The notes beneath the pieces are model-generated. The model did not search any database and was not told the DNA's origin. It saw nothing but the letters and a program-made list of their open reading frames with translations. A program made the position numbers and the translations under genes. A DNA stretch of 64,000 nt from JAENVT01 sp963805445 (GTDB taxonomy: Bacteria > Actinomycetota > Acidimicrobiia > Acidimicrobiales > Ilumatobacteraceae): assembly GCA_963805445.1 (NCBI GenBank), contig CAWDUI010000047.1:310001-374000 (forward strand), written 5' to 3'. Shown in pieces: positions 30,869 to 40,133 of this stretch (position 1 is the first letter of the stretch; each line of letters opens with the position of its first letter).

Positions 30869-33053
30869 CTAGCTGTTGACGAGTACGAGTACGAGCGCAC
30901 CGACGGCCGCGCTGCCAAACAGCAGCGCTCCATACAGACTGACCTTGCCTGACTGCACCGGCTGCAGCGCACCGCCGGTGCCGCGTGCAACCGTGCCACT
31001 TCCGTTGACGACACCATCGACCAAGCGCTGGTCGATGTTCTTGTAGACCCAGTCGCCGGTCTTACGACCGCCGATGCCGACGGCGTTGACGATGCCGTCG
31101 ATCACATGTTGGTTGATCCAGTAGGCCGCCGCGGCAATCGGGTGGGCGATGCCGTAGACGATGACCTTCTCGTACAGGTCGTCGAGGTAGTACTTGTTGA
31201 CCAAGAAGCGATGACCGGCGCCCAGCACCGGGTTCCGTTGGGTCAGGCCCTTCAGCTTCGACGCCGCAGCGCCGTAGACCTGCTTGCACAGCGCCAGGCT
31301 GACGAGGAACCCGGCAAGGAGCAAGAGGATGGACGGCAGCGCCTTGACCCATTCGAACGCGGCCGGCTCGGGGATGCCGCCCTCACCGATCGGGAGACCG
31401 ATCGACGATTCGATCCACCGCTCGAACATGTGGATCTTGAATGGCGCGGCGTTGATGTAGCCGGACACCACCGCCAGGAAGCCGAGGATCATCAGCGGCA
31501 CGACGATGAGCCCCGGCGAGTCGGTCTTGGCGAACGACAGCGGCGCTGCGTGCACCGGTTCGGCCTCGTGTGCGTCGTGGCTGTCGTGGGCATCAGCGTG
31601 CGCCGGCTCGTGGCCGTGATCGCCGTGCACGAAGTGGGCCGCCGCACCGCGGGGCTCGCCGAAGAACGTGAGGTAGGTCGCCCGTGTCATGTACGCGGTG
31701 GTCATGAACACGCCGACCAGGCCGAGGATCATGAACACGGGGTAATGGAAGTGGCCCGCGGAATCGATGATCTCGTCCTTGGAGAAGAACCCACTGAACA
31801 ACGGCACGCCGCACAGCGCCGCGCTGGCCAGGATCCAGGTGACGAAGGTGATCGGCATCTTGCGCGCCAGGCCACCCATGTCCTTCTTCATGTCGAAGCT
31901 GTGATGGCTGCCGGTGTGGGCGACCGAGCCGGCGCACAGGAACAAGCAGCACTTGAAGAAGGCGTGGGTGAAGATGTGGAAGACGGCGGGCACCCAAGCG
32001 CCGACGCCGAGGCCCAGCATCATGTAGCCGAGCTGGCTGACCGTCGAGTAGGCCAGGACCTTCTTGATGTCGTTCTGCACGAACGCCAGCGCGGCCGCGA
32101 TCACCACGGTGATGCCGCCGATCACGGCGATCAGGTTGAAGTGCTGGCCGGCGACGTTGATCAGCAACCCGGCGTGGAACACCGGGTACAGGCGGGCAAC
32201 CAGGAAGACGCCGGCCACGACCATGGTCGAGGAGTGCAGCAGCGAGCTGACCGGCGTGGGGCCGGCCATTGCATCGGGCAGCCAGGTGTGCAGCGGGAAC
32301 TGGCCGCTCTTGCCGATGCAGGCGATGAACAGGGCCACCGCCGCCCACAGCAGCACGGTGTGGCTGGTCGCCGGATCGTTGGCCCACTCGTGCAGGCTGC
32401 TGAATGCTGAACGTGCCCGAGGCGCCGAACATGATCGCGGTTCCGACCATCAGGCCGATGTCGCCGACGCGCACGGTGAGGAACGCCTTGAGCGCAGCTT
32501 CGCTGTTGGCTCGCTCTTCCCACCAGTGCCCGATCAGCAAGAACGAGCAGAGACCCATGATCTCCCAGCCGAGGATCAGCTGCACCATGTTCTCGGCCAG
32601 GACCATCGTCAACATGCCGGCGCTGAACAAGGTGATCGCAGCGAAGAAATGCGTGTAGCGCCGATCGCCGCGCACGTACTCGAGCGAATAGATCTGCACC
32701 AACGTGGAGATGAACGTGACGAGCAGCAGCAACATCACTGCCAGGCCGTCGATGTGCTCGCCCAACCCGAAGCGCAACCCTCCGCTCTGCCACCACGTCC
32801 AGGTCTTGATCACCGGCTCGGCCTCGGCGACGCCACGGACGTGATGGATCCACTGGTAGGTCGTGCCGATGGCCAGCACCAGGCCGGCAACCATGCTGGC
32901 CACGCCGACTTCGGCGCCCGACCACGGGAACACCCGCTTGCCGTTGACCTCGAACTTGCCGAACAGGATGATCACGACGAAGGCGATGCCCGGGATCAAC
33001 GGGATCAACCACGCGTGTTCGAGGAACCAGCCTGCGGATTCTGCAGCGAGCAT
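30869..33053 (-). CDS. nuoL: Complex I subunit NuoL (first operon), one frame break
   Basis: Largest antiporter-like subunit, about 728 codons with the C-terminal lateral helix. The N-terminal frame runs from MLAAESAGWFLEHAW to ASGTFSIQQ, then switches at about 32396 (one extra base) to LHEWANDPATSHTVLLW and KSGQFPLHTWLPDAMAGPTPVS. Conserved: WEIMGLCSFLLIGHWW, VGDIGLM. A His-rich loop (HGDHGHEPAHADAHDSHDAH) sits between helices near 31560-31640. The rest is intact to ALVLVLVNS. Confidence 0.92.
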
Positions 33054-33057
33054 TCGC

Positions 33058-33358
33058 TCAGCCCTTCATTTCCGAGAGCTCGTCGAGCGAGATGCTCTTG
33101 CGGTTGCGGTAGATCAGCAGCACCATCGCCAGGCCGACGCCGACCTCTGCTGCGGCGACGGCGATGATGTACAGCGCGAAGACGTTGCCGTCGAGGTTGT
33201 TGTGCAGCTGGCTGAACGCCAACAGGTTGATGTTGACGGAGTTGAGGATCAGTTCGATCGACATCAGCACCATCACCGCGTTCTTGCGGGCGATCACGCC
33301 GTACACGCCGATGCAGAACAACGACAGCGCCGAGCAACAGGAACTCATTGACCAACAC
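33058..33358 (-). CDS. nuoK: Complex I subunit NuoK (first operon), one frame break
   Basis: About 100 residues, three membrane helices. GTG 33358 has AAGGA seven bases before it, giving VLVNEFLLL. One extra base near 33330 shifts the frame, and the expected ALSLFCIGVYGVIARKNAVMVLMSIELILNSVN (core GVYGVIARKN and SIELILN with the conserved Glu) follows. A second conserved Glu is in AAAEVGVGLA. The gene lies 16 bp after nuoJ and 4 bp before nuoL. Confidence 0.9.
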
Positions 33359-33374
33359 GACTAGTCCTTCCCCA

Positions 33375-33884
33375 TCAATCTTTCCGGGCCAGCACGATGG
33401 CCCCGATGACAGCAGCGAGCAGGACGAACGACAGCGCCTCGAAGGGCAGCAGGAACGGCTTGAAGATGCTGTCACTGAGGGCAGCGGTCGAGACCTGCGT
33501 AGCGGGCTCGAGATGGTCGTCGCCGAATCCCTTGATCAACACATACGACATGATGCCGAGCATCAGCAGCGCGACCGGGATGCCGAGTGCCCAGCTCTTG
33601 TTGTTCAGGTCGGTCTCCTTGCCGACACGGGCGCGGGTCAGCATGACGCCGAACAGGAACAGGATCATCACGGCGCCGATGTACACGAGTACTTGCGTGA
33701 CCGCGACGAACTCGGCAGCCAGCAGGAGGTACTGCGCCGCGGCACCGGACATCACGGCGACGAGCGACAGCGCGGCATGCACCACGTTGCTGCTGCGCAC
33801 CACGTTGACCGCGGCGACGATCATGACCGCGGCGATGATCCCGAAGCCGATGTTCTGGGCGACGTTGAGGTCGGCGGCAAGCAT
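33375..33884 (-). CDS. nuoJ: Complex I subunit NuoJ (first operon)
   Basis: 169 residues from ATG 33884, which overlaps the nuoI stop as ATGA. Five hydrophobic helices. The conserved third helix with the pi-bulge is visible as VTQVLVYIGAVMILFLFGVML, and VVHAALSLVAVMSGAAAQYLLL precedes it. Frame open further upstream is only the shadow of nuoI. Confidence 0.93.
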   Translation of the reverse strand: MLAADLNVAQNIGFGIIAAVMIVAAVNVVRSSNVVHAALSLVAVMSGAAAQYLLLAAEFVAVTQVLVYIGAVMILFLFGVMLTRARVGKETDLNNKSWALGIPVALLMLGIMSYVLIKGFGDDHLEPATQVSTAALSDSIFKPFLLPFEALSFVLLAAVIGAIVLARKD

Positions 33885-34399
33885 CACTTCTTGCCCTTCT
33901 TGTCGGCGCCCACTTCGAGCTCGGGTGCCTCGGGCACCGTCTCCATCCACTCCCCGAGCTTGGTCTTGTCGTGCAGCAGATCGGCGATCTTGGGTTCGCT
34001 GTACTCGTATTCCGGGCTCCAGAACAAGGCGTCGAACGGGCACACCTCGACGCAGATGCCGCAGTACATGCACAGCGCGTAGTCGATGTCGAAGCGGTCG
34101 ACGATGTTGACCTTGCGCGGTGCACCACCGGCGCGGCGCGGCGGGGCCAGGGTCTTGTGGGCCTCGATGTAGATGCACCAGTCGGGGCAGCTTCGCACGC
34201 ACAACATGCACGACGTGCAGTTGTCTTCGCGGAGAGCGATCACCCCGCGCGAACGAATGGGAGGTGCCTCCTTCTCGTGCGGGTACTGCACGGTGTTGGC
34301 ACCACCGCCCATGCTCTTGGGCTTCATCGTGTGGGCCAGCGTCTTGAACGTGACGCCGAGACCCTTCATCAGCCCGGGGACCTGAGGCTTGCCCGCCAT
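33884..34399 (-). CDS. nuoI: Complex I subunit NuoI (first operon), two 4Fe-4S clusters
   Basis: 171 residues from ATG 34399 (ATGA overlap with nuoH). Two ferredoxin-type motifs, CTSCMLCVRSCP and CMYCGICVEVCP, bind clusters N6a and N6b, which pass electrons to the terminal N2 cluster in NuoB. The N-terminus is rich in basic residues (TFKTLAHTMKPKSMGGG), and the C-terminal end is acidic then basic (GADKKGKK). In the absence of nuoEFG this subunit would be the likely entry point for electrons from another donor. Confidence 0.95.
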   Translation of the reverse strand: MAGKPQVPGLMKGLGVTFKTLAHTMKPKSMGGGANTVQYPHEKEAPPIRSRGVIALREDNCTSCMLCVRSCPDWCIYIEAHKTLAPPRRAGGAPRKVNIVDRFDIDYALCMYCGICVEVCPFDALFWSPEYEYSEPKIADLLHDKTKLGEWMETVPEAPELEVGADKKGKK

Positions 34400-35448
34400 C
34401 AGAACACCACCTTCAAGACTGCAGTCACCATGATGTTGAGCAGCGCAACCGGGATCAAGACCTTCCATGCGAAGCGTTGCAGCTGGTCTTCGCGGAAACG
34501 TGGGTAGCTGAAGCGGATCCACATGATGAGGAAGGTCAGCACCAACATCTTGGTCAGCATGATCACGGGACCGGCGACGTTCATCCAGTTGTCGACATCG
34601 TCGACCGTATGCCAGCCGAACCAGCTGAACGGGACGCCCCACCCACCGAGGAACAGGACGCTGGCGATCAGAGCGAAGACCCCGGCGGTGGCGAACTCGG
34701 CGATGAAGAAGATCAGGAAGCGGAAGCCGCTGTACTCGGTCATGTAGCCCGACACCAGTTCGGACTCCGCAATCGGCATGTCGAACGGTGTCTGGGTCAG
34801 CTCGGCCTGCACGGAGATCATGAAGATCGCGAAGCCGATGAACTGGGTGAGGATGTAGGGGTTGCCGAGCCCGTTCCACCCGAAGATCTCGCCGGCGTTC
34901 TGGCGCAACACGATGCCTTGCATGTTCATCGTCTCGGCCTGGATCACCACACCGAGCACCGCCAGCACCATCGGCAACTCATAGGCGATCAACTGACCGG
35001 CGGCGCGCAGGCCACCGAGCAGCGAGTACTTGTTGGCGCTCGACCAGCCGGCGATCAAGATGCCCAGCGTGCTGATGCTGCTGACCGCCAGCATGTAGAA
35101 CACTCCGGCGTCGAAGTTGGTGAAGTACGCGTCGGGGCCGAACGGCACCACGGCGACGAGCAGGAACGTGCTGACCAACACGATCAGCGGCGCCATCTTG
35201 AAGATCCGCTTGTCGGCCTTCTCCGGCTGGATGTCTTCTTTCTGCAGCCACTTGCCCACTTCGGCGAACAGCTGCATCGACCCGTACGGCCCGGCTTCCA
35301 TCGGGCCCAGGCGACTCTGCATGAAGCTCATCATCTTGAACAGGAACAGATAGACGATCGTGCCTGCCGGCAGCAGCACCGCGACGGTGCCCCCCAGGAC
35401 GCGCAGCAACGACTGCGCCCAGTACGGAAGATCGACTGCCAACATCAC
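34399..35448 (-). CDS. nuoH: Complex I subunit NuoH (first operon)
   Basis: Membrane subunit forming the quinone channel, 349 residues, intact. Conserved motifs: SRLGPMEAGPYGSMQLFAEVGKW, ILIAGWSSANKYSLLGGLRAAGQLIAYELP, TPFDMPIAESELVSGYMTEYSGFRF (family consensus PFDLPEAE-LV-GY-EYSG) and FLIMWIRFSYPRFREDQL. The ancestral Arg of IGPN is replaced in SRLGPME. It overlaps nuoD by 4 bp. Confidence 0.95.
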   Translation of the reverse strand: MMLAVDLPYWAQSLLRVLGGTVAVLLPAGTIVYLFLFKMMSFMQSRLGPMEAGPYGSMQLFAEVGKWLQKEDIQPEKADKRIFKMAPLIVLVSTFLLVAVVPFGPDAYFTNFDAGVFYMLAVSSISTLGILIAGWSSANKYSLLGGLRAAGQLIAYELPMVLAVLGVVIQAETMNMQGIVLRQNAGEIFGWNGLGNPYILTQFIGFAIFMISVQAELTQTPFDMPIAESELVSGYMTEYSGFRFLIFFIAEFATAGVFALIASVLFLGGWGVPFSWFGWHTVDDVDNWMNVAGPVIMLTKMLVLTFLIMWIRFSYPRFREDQLQRFAWKVLIPVALLNIMVTAVLKVVF

Positions 35449-36617
35449 CGATCAATGTCTCCGAGGATGAAGTAGAGCGAAGCGAGGATCGAGATCACGT
35501 CGGGCACGTAGACGCCGCGCAGCACCCACGGCACGATGGAGATGTTGTTGAAGCTGGCCGAGCGGATCTTGACGCGGAACGGACCGAGATCGCCCTTGCT
35601 GACGACGTAGTAGCCCATCTCGCCGAGCGGGTTCTCGGTGCTGACCCATGCCTCGCCCTCCGGCACCTTGATGATGCGCGGCACCTTGGCCATCACCGGG
35701 CCACTGGGGATGCCGTCGAGCAACTGGTCGACGATCTTGGTCGCCTCGCGTGTCTCTTGCAGTCGCACCCAGCACCGGGCGAAGCAGTCGCCGTCCGGGT
35801 GCGTCCACACCTTCCAGTCGACCTTGTCCCACGCCATGGGAAGCTTCTGGTCGCGTCGCAAGTCCCAGTCGACGCCACTGGCCCGCAGGTTGGCGCCGCT
35901 GAGCCCGTACTGCTTGGCAACATCGGCAGGAATCACACCGATGCCGCGCAGGCGGCTCTGGAAGATCTCGTTGCCGAACAGCAGATCGTCCATCTCGTCG
36001 CAGAAGGTGCGCAGCTTCTTCATCACCTGCTTGGTCTCGGTGATCCACCCGGCGGGGAGGTCGTCTTTCAGGCCACCGATGCGGTCGAAGTTCGGATGAA
36101 ATCGGCCGCCGGTCGCGGCCTCGATGAGGTTGAGCACGTACTCGCGATCGCGGAACGCCATGAACACCGGCGTGATCGCCCCGAGTTGCACGCCGAGATC
36201 GCCGAGGAAGAGGCCAACGTTGGCGATGCGGCTGAGCTCGAACAGGATCGTACGGATCCACTGGGCACGAGGCGGTGCCTCGATGTCCATCAACTTCTCG
36301 GCGGCGAGGATGAAGGGCACCTCGTTGGCGAAGCTGCCCAACCAGTCGATGCGGTTGATCAAGGTGGTGACCTGCGGGAAGGTACGGACCTCGGTGAGCT
36401 TCTCGTAGCCGCGGTGCATGTAGCCGGCGCTGGGCTCGGCCCAGATCACCTGCTCGCCGTCGAGGCGCACGATGATGCGCAGCGTGCCGTGCGTCGCCGG
36501 GTGCTGTGGCCCGATGTTGAGGGTCATGCCCTCGGTCTCGAGCTCGACGTTGAGGCGCGCGTCTGCGGCCTGGGCGGCGATGTAGCTGAGCTTCTGACGA
36601 TCGGCGAGGTCGGTCAC
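35445..36617 (-). CDS. nuoD: Complex I subunit NuoD (49-kDa homologue, first operon)
   Basis: Quinone-binding subunit related to the [NiFe]-hydrogenase large subunit, 390 residues, intact. It has the quinone-site GPQHPATHG (His43), then AGYMHRGYEKL with Arg69, and NRIDWLGSF (a Trp stands where many homologues have the quinone-site Tyr). Hydrogenase-type terminal Cys ligands are absent, as in complex I. By alignment Arg69 corresponds to the Arg methylated by NDUFAF7 in human NDUFS2. It overlaps nuoC and nuoH by 4 bp each. Confidence 0.95.
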   Translation of the reverse strand: MTDLADRQKLSYIAAQAADARLNVELETEGMTLNIGPQHPATHGTLRIIVRLDGEQVIWAEPSAGYMHRGYEKLTEVRTFPQVTTLINRIDWLGSFANEVPFILAAEKLMDIEAPPRAQWIRTILFELSRIANVGLFLGDLGVQLGAITPVFMAFRDREYVLNLIEAATGGRFHPNFDRIGGLKDDLPAGWITETKQVMKKLRTFCDEMDDLLFGNEIFQSRLRGIGVIPADVAKQYGLSGANLRASGVDWDLRRDQKLPMAWDKVDWKVWTHPDGDCFARCWVRLQETREATKIVDQLLDGIPSGPVMAKVPRIIKVPEGEAWVSTENPLGEMGYYVVSKGDLGPFRVKIRSASFNNISIVPWVLRGVYVPDVISILASLYFILGDIDR

Positions 36618-37297
36618 GTGGTTGCCTCGCTGTCGTCGTCGCCCGCTTCGTCGTCACCTGGCAGTTGCTCGACATCGACGATGCCGGGCCACGGCTTGAC
36701 GATCCGCGCCAGCAGCGGGAAGTCCTTGCGGAGCGGATGGCCCTCGAACTCCATCGGCAGGTACATGTTGCGAAGATCGTTGTGACCGGCGAAGTCGATT
36801 CCGAACATCTCGTGGGCCTCGCGCTCGTGCCAGTTGGCACCGGCGTACACCGTGATCCAGCTGTCGATCGTGGGATCGTCATCGGCGAGGTCGGCCTTGA
36901 TCGTCACACCGAAGTGCTGATCGATGTTGGTGACCCTGGCAAAGATCTGCATTCGGGTCTCGCCGCCTGCATACCCCTGACGAATGGTGTCGTCGCGCTC
37001 GACGGGAGGCTGCGTGGGGTCGTCCTCGCCGCGGCCGTAGGGACTGGGCATCCAGTCGATCGCCGACAGGAAGCAGAAGTACTCGCAGCCGATCACGTCG
37101 CGCAGCGCCATGCCGGCAGCGCGCCACGAGCCGGCACTGACCCGCACCCACACGTCGTCGCCCGGCTTCACCAGACTGTCGAGCAATCCGTCGCCCAACA
37201 CGTCACGGAGGCGTTGCACGATGCCCTCGCGCAGCCCGTCGCCGGGCAGTGCCAGCGTTTCGGTGTCGGTACCGGCGTCACTCAATGCGACCACCAC
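36614..37297 (-). CDS. nuoC: Complex I subunit NuoC (30-kDa homologue, first operon)
   Basis: About 227 residues. Signature of the family is NWHEREAHEMFGIDFAGHNDLRNMYLP followed by EGHPLRKDFPL (core WHEREAHEMFGI and HPLRKDFPL). Upstream is CEYFCFLSAIDWMPSPYGRG. The N-terminal 30-40 residues are not conserved. The start is uncertain among two adjacent GTG codons (37297, 37294) and TTG 37285, all overlapping the nuoB end. I used the longest. It is separate from nuoD, not fused. Confidence 0.9.
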   Translation of the reverse strand: MVVALSDAGTDTETLALPGDGLREGIVQRLRDVLGDGLLDSLVKPGDDVWVRVSAGSWRAAGMALRDVIGCEYFCFLSAIDWMPSPYGRGEDDPTQPPVERDDTIRQGYAGGETRMQIFARVTNIDQHFGVTIKADLADDDPTIDSWITVYAGANWHEREAHEMFGIDFAGHNDLRNMYLPMEFEGHPLRKDFPLLARIVKPWPGIVDVEQLPGDDEAGDDDSEATT

Positions 37298-37832
37298 CGA
37301 CCACGATTGGTTCGCGGATCGAGACGTCTTTGACCATCGGTTTGGTGCCTTCGCCGCGCCAACGTGCGCCCATGTCTTCGTTCTTGATCCTCTGTTGCAA
37401 CAAGACGATGCCTTCGAGCAGAGCCTCCGGGCGTGGTGGACAGCCTGGCACGTAGACATCGACCGGGATGATCTGATCGACGCCCTTGGTGACCGAGTAG
37501 CTGTCCCAGTACGGGCCGCCGCAGTTGGCGCACGAGCCCATGGAGATGACGTACTTGGGGTCTGGCATCTGCTCGTACAGGCGCTTGACGGCCGGAGCCA
37601 TCTTGTCGGTGACGGTGCCCGACACCACGACGAGATCGGCTTGGCGCGGGCTGGCGGGCAACGGGATCACGCCGAGGCGCATGACGTCGTAGCGCGGCGA
37701 ACCGAATGCTGCGCCCATTTCGATCGCGCAACATGCCAGGCCCCACTGGTACACCCACAGGCTGTACGACCGGCCGAGGTTGAACAGCGACGTGAGCGGT
37801 TTGGGCATGCGCCCCTTGTCTACGAATCCCAT
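37278..37832 (-). CDS. nuoB: Complex I subunit NuoB (PSST homologue, first operon)
   Basis: 184 residues from ATG 37832. It binds cluster N2: the tandem cysteines in GLACCAIEMGA, the third in GSCANCGGPY and the fourth in VPGCPPRPE are all present. FGSPRYDVMRLGVIP and QADLVVVSGTVTDKMAPAV are also typical. It lies 4 bp after nuoA. Confidence 0.95.
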   Translation of the reverse strand: MGFVDKGRMPKPLTSLFNLGRSYSLWVYQWGLACCAIEMGAAFGSPRYDVMRLGVIPLPASPRQADLVVVSGTVTDKMAPAVKRLYEQMPDPKYVISMGSCANCGGPYWDSYSVTKGVDQIIPVDVYVPGCPPRPEALLEGIVLLQQRIKNEDMGARWRGEGTKPMVKDVSIREPIVVGGGRIE

Positions 37833-37836
37833 GCGG

Positions 37837-38202
37837 TCATACCCAACGCAACACGCCCTTGCGCCACGCGTACACGAGGCCGAGGAGCAGGACGAGCACA
37901 AAGATTCCCATCTCGGCGAGACCGAACCCGGCATAGCGCTCGAGCTGGGTGGCCCACGGGAAGATGAACACCGCTTCGACGTCGAACACCACGAACAGCA
38001 AGGCGAAGATGTAGTAACGGACCTGGCTCTGCGACCAGCCGTCGCCAACAGGGTCGACGCCGCTCTCGTAGGCGGTCAACTTCTCGACCGACGGCTTGTC
38101 GGGCCGCACCAGTGCCGAGATGCCCAACAACAATCCGGCCAGTAGCAGGGCGATCGCCCCGAACCAGACGACCGTGAGGTAGTCGCGCAAGAAGTCTGAC
38201 AT
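37837..38202 (-). CDS. nuoA: Complex I subunit NuoA (first operon)
   Basis: 121 residues with three membrane helices, from ATG 38202. Conserved loop YESGVDPVGDGWSQSQVRYYIFALLFVVFDVEAVFIFPWA (core YESGVDPVG and FDVEAVFIFPW with Asp/Glu residues). It is the first gene of the leftward 11-gene operon, with a possible promoter just upstream. Confidence 0.95.
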   Translation of the reverse strand: MSDFLRDYLTVVWFGAIALLLAGLLLGISALVRPDKPSVEKLTAYESGVDPVGDGWSQSQVRYYIFALLFVVFDVEAVFIFPWATQLERYAGFGLAEMGIFVLVLLLGLVYAWRKGVLRWV

Positions 38203-38213
38203 CGCGGCCGACG

Positions 38214-38241
38214 CTACTACGCGGCATGAATGGCACCGCAA
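38214..38241 (-). promoter_or_regulatory. Putative promoter of nuoA operon (-35 TTGCGG, -10 TAGTAG)
   Basis: On the minus strand TTGCGG (38241-38236) and TAGTAG (38219-38214) are 16 bases apart and 12 bases before the nuoA ATG. The transcript would have little or no leader. The match is moderate. Confidence 0.35.
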
Positions 38242-38315
38242 AAGCGCGGCGCGTTCGGTGCCGACCATCGGCGCCACGCTGCTGGGGCTCGGACGGCTCT
38301 TCTACTCGCCGATCT

Positions 38316-38453
38316 CCGGTCTCGAGCCTGACAGTGCTGCACTACGACGCCGACTTCGATCTGATCGCTTCGGTGACCGGCCAGCCAACGCTGTGGATCT
38401 CGCGACCCGGTTCGATCGACTCGCCGGTGCGGGCATACTGGATCCATGCCTGA
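38316..38453 (+). pseudogene. C-terminal remnant of a VapC-like PIN-domain toxin
   Basis: A short in-frame segment reads TVLHYDADFDLIASVTGQPT followed by LWISRPGSID, and ends at TGA 38453. The last helix and strand of VapC PIN nucleases (the LHYDxDFDxIA motif with its metal-binding Asp residues, then TGQPTEW-PxGS) match this well. The upstream bases do not encode the rest of a PIN domain, and no VapB antitoxin is visible. This is a decayed fragment overlapping the start of the next gene by 8 bp. Confidence 0.6.
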
Positions 38454-38685
38454 CGAAAGCGAAATCTCCACAGGGCCCACCGACGACGAGCCAACGGCCG
38501 AAGAGCTCGAGTTGGAAACCTACGATCTCGATGGCGATGGCGAGATCGGTGTGATCGATCATGAACGGGCACGGCTCGGTCTCGTCGACGCCCGGCTGGA
38601 GGAGATCGCCGACGAGGGTGGGATCAAAGGTGCGATCGCCGAGGCGGCGCACAAGGTGCTCGACAAGCTCGACAACGACGACTGA
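38446..38685 (+). CDS. Small acidic protein with one EF-hand-like loop
   Basis: 79 residues from ATG 38446. It is acidic throughout, and at about residue 27 contains LDGDGEIGVID, resembling a dockerin/EF-hand Ca-binding loop (D-x-D-x-D-G-x-I-x). The second half is helical (ARLEEIADEGGIKGAIAEAAHKVLDKLDNDD). No signal peptide. Function unknown. It is divergent from nuoA and converges on the next gene with a 7-bp gap. Confidence 0.65.
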   Translation: MPDESEISTGPTDDEPTAEELELETYDLDGDGEIGVIDHERARLGLVDARLEEIADEGGIKGAIAEAAHKVLDKLDNDD

Positions 38686-38692
38686 GCGACGC

Positions 38693-40026
38693 TCAGTCGC
38701 ACGCCCGCCCACGCAGCAATGCCATCACGGAGCCGCCGTGATGACGATGATCACGGCCGACCCGGATCGGCAGCATGCGCACCAGGTCGTCGTTGCCCGA
38801 CGGTCCGATCACGACGATGTCGGCATCGCCGATCGCACTGGTCGGAATCCTGACGATCTGCCGGACGCGGCCCTTGCGGTCCGCACGCATCGTCTGGAGT
38901 CGAGCAACCTCCACGCTCGACGACTGCAGCTGGATGACGATCTGCGAACCGGGGGTGAAGCCATCGGCCGTCACCCAGGCCAGCTGACCCGGGACGACGC
39001 AGCGCTCGTCGCCACCGATCGCCTTCGCCGAGCCGTTCGTCTTCGCATTCCGCACCGTCACCTGGAACGTGCCCGTGGCCACGTTGCCCGAGGAGTCGGT
39101 TGCCGTGCAGGTCACCTGCGTCTTGCCCATCGGCATCGCCGACATCGGCGCCGGATTGCAGAGCGCAGGCAGCGAACCGTCGACCTCGTCGGTCGCCGCC
39201 GGCGCCGAGAACGGCACCCATGCCGGGCGCGAGCCGCCGCGCTCGACGATCACGTTGCGATGAGGCGCGACGACAGGAGGCGTGGTGTCGGTCGACACCG
39301 GCCCGTCGTTGTCGAGCACCGTCACCAGGTTCCCACCAGACACGAACCGATACGGGATGGCGTCACCGGCATCGACGGACACGGCGAAGTACTCCGTCGA
39401 TTCGTCGATCGCATCGTCGACGATCGGGATGCGAACCTCGGCGGTGGTCTGCTCGTCGGCGATCTCGATCATCTGGTCGGATGCGCGGGAAACCGCACCG
39501 TCAGCCGATCGACCGCAATCACGTGGACGGGGACCACCATGGATCCGTACGTGTTCGACGACAGGTTCAGCTGCAGCACTGCAGTGCCGCCCTCGGTCAC
39601 CGTTGGGCGCCCGACGATCTCCATGGTCGGAGGCGGCAGCACCGTGATGGTCCACACGCCGGTCGACGTGTTGGTGCCATCGGTGACGCTGTAGGTGATC
39701 GTGCGCTGGAACGCTTCGGTCGGAAGTGGCGCCGGGTCGTAGTAGCGACTCGACGAGTATTCGCAGGTGAAGTCGGTCGCCGGGCCCGCGTCGCAACTGA
39801 TCCAGTCGTCGTTGACCGGTGGCATCACCACCGTGAGGGCCGAGCCCTCCGGATCGGATGCCGTGAAGTGCACCGTGTACACGTCCTCGTAGCGCACCGT
39901 GAGCGAACCACTGGTGACCGTCGGAGCCTGGTTCGCCGCAGCAGAAACAGACCCGTGGTCGAACCCGCCGACGAGTGAACCGGCCACCATCAATGCAGCA
40001 GCCAACCGAACCAATCGAGATTTCAT
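38693..40026 (-). CDS. Secreted Calx-beta/HYR domain protein, one frame break
   Basis: About 444 codons. ATG 40026 gives a signal peptide (MKSRLVRLAAALMVAGSLV... ending near SVSAAA). Next is a cadherin-like/Ig segment (VTSGSLTVRYEDVYTVHFTA), then TVTEGGTAVLQLNLS, the start of a Calx-beta domain, which continues after a frame break near 39490 as EVRIPIVDDAIDESTEYFAVSV and LDNDGP. A HYR-type domain follows (TPPVVAPHRNVIVERGG, VTCTATDSSGNVATGTFQVTV). Such modules make extracellular, Ca-dependent or adhesive proteins. Bridging one missing base restores the domain. Confidence 0.7.
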
Positions 40027-40133
40027 GTTTCGTCCCTTGCCCTTACGAGGCGCCTGATCGGCGCCCGCCCGTTCCAGTCATGAAATCGGCGCAACGCCGC
40101 GGCAAGTTGACTCAAGTCTCGACGAACAAAGGT

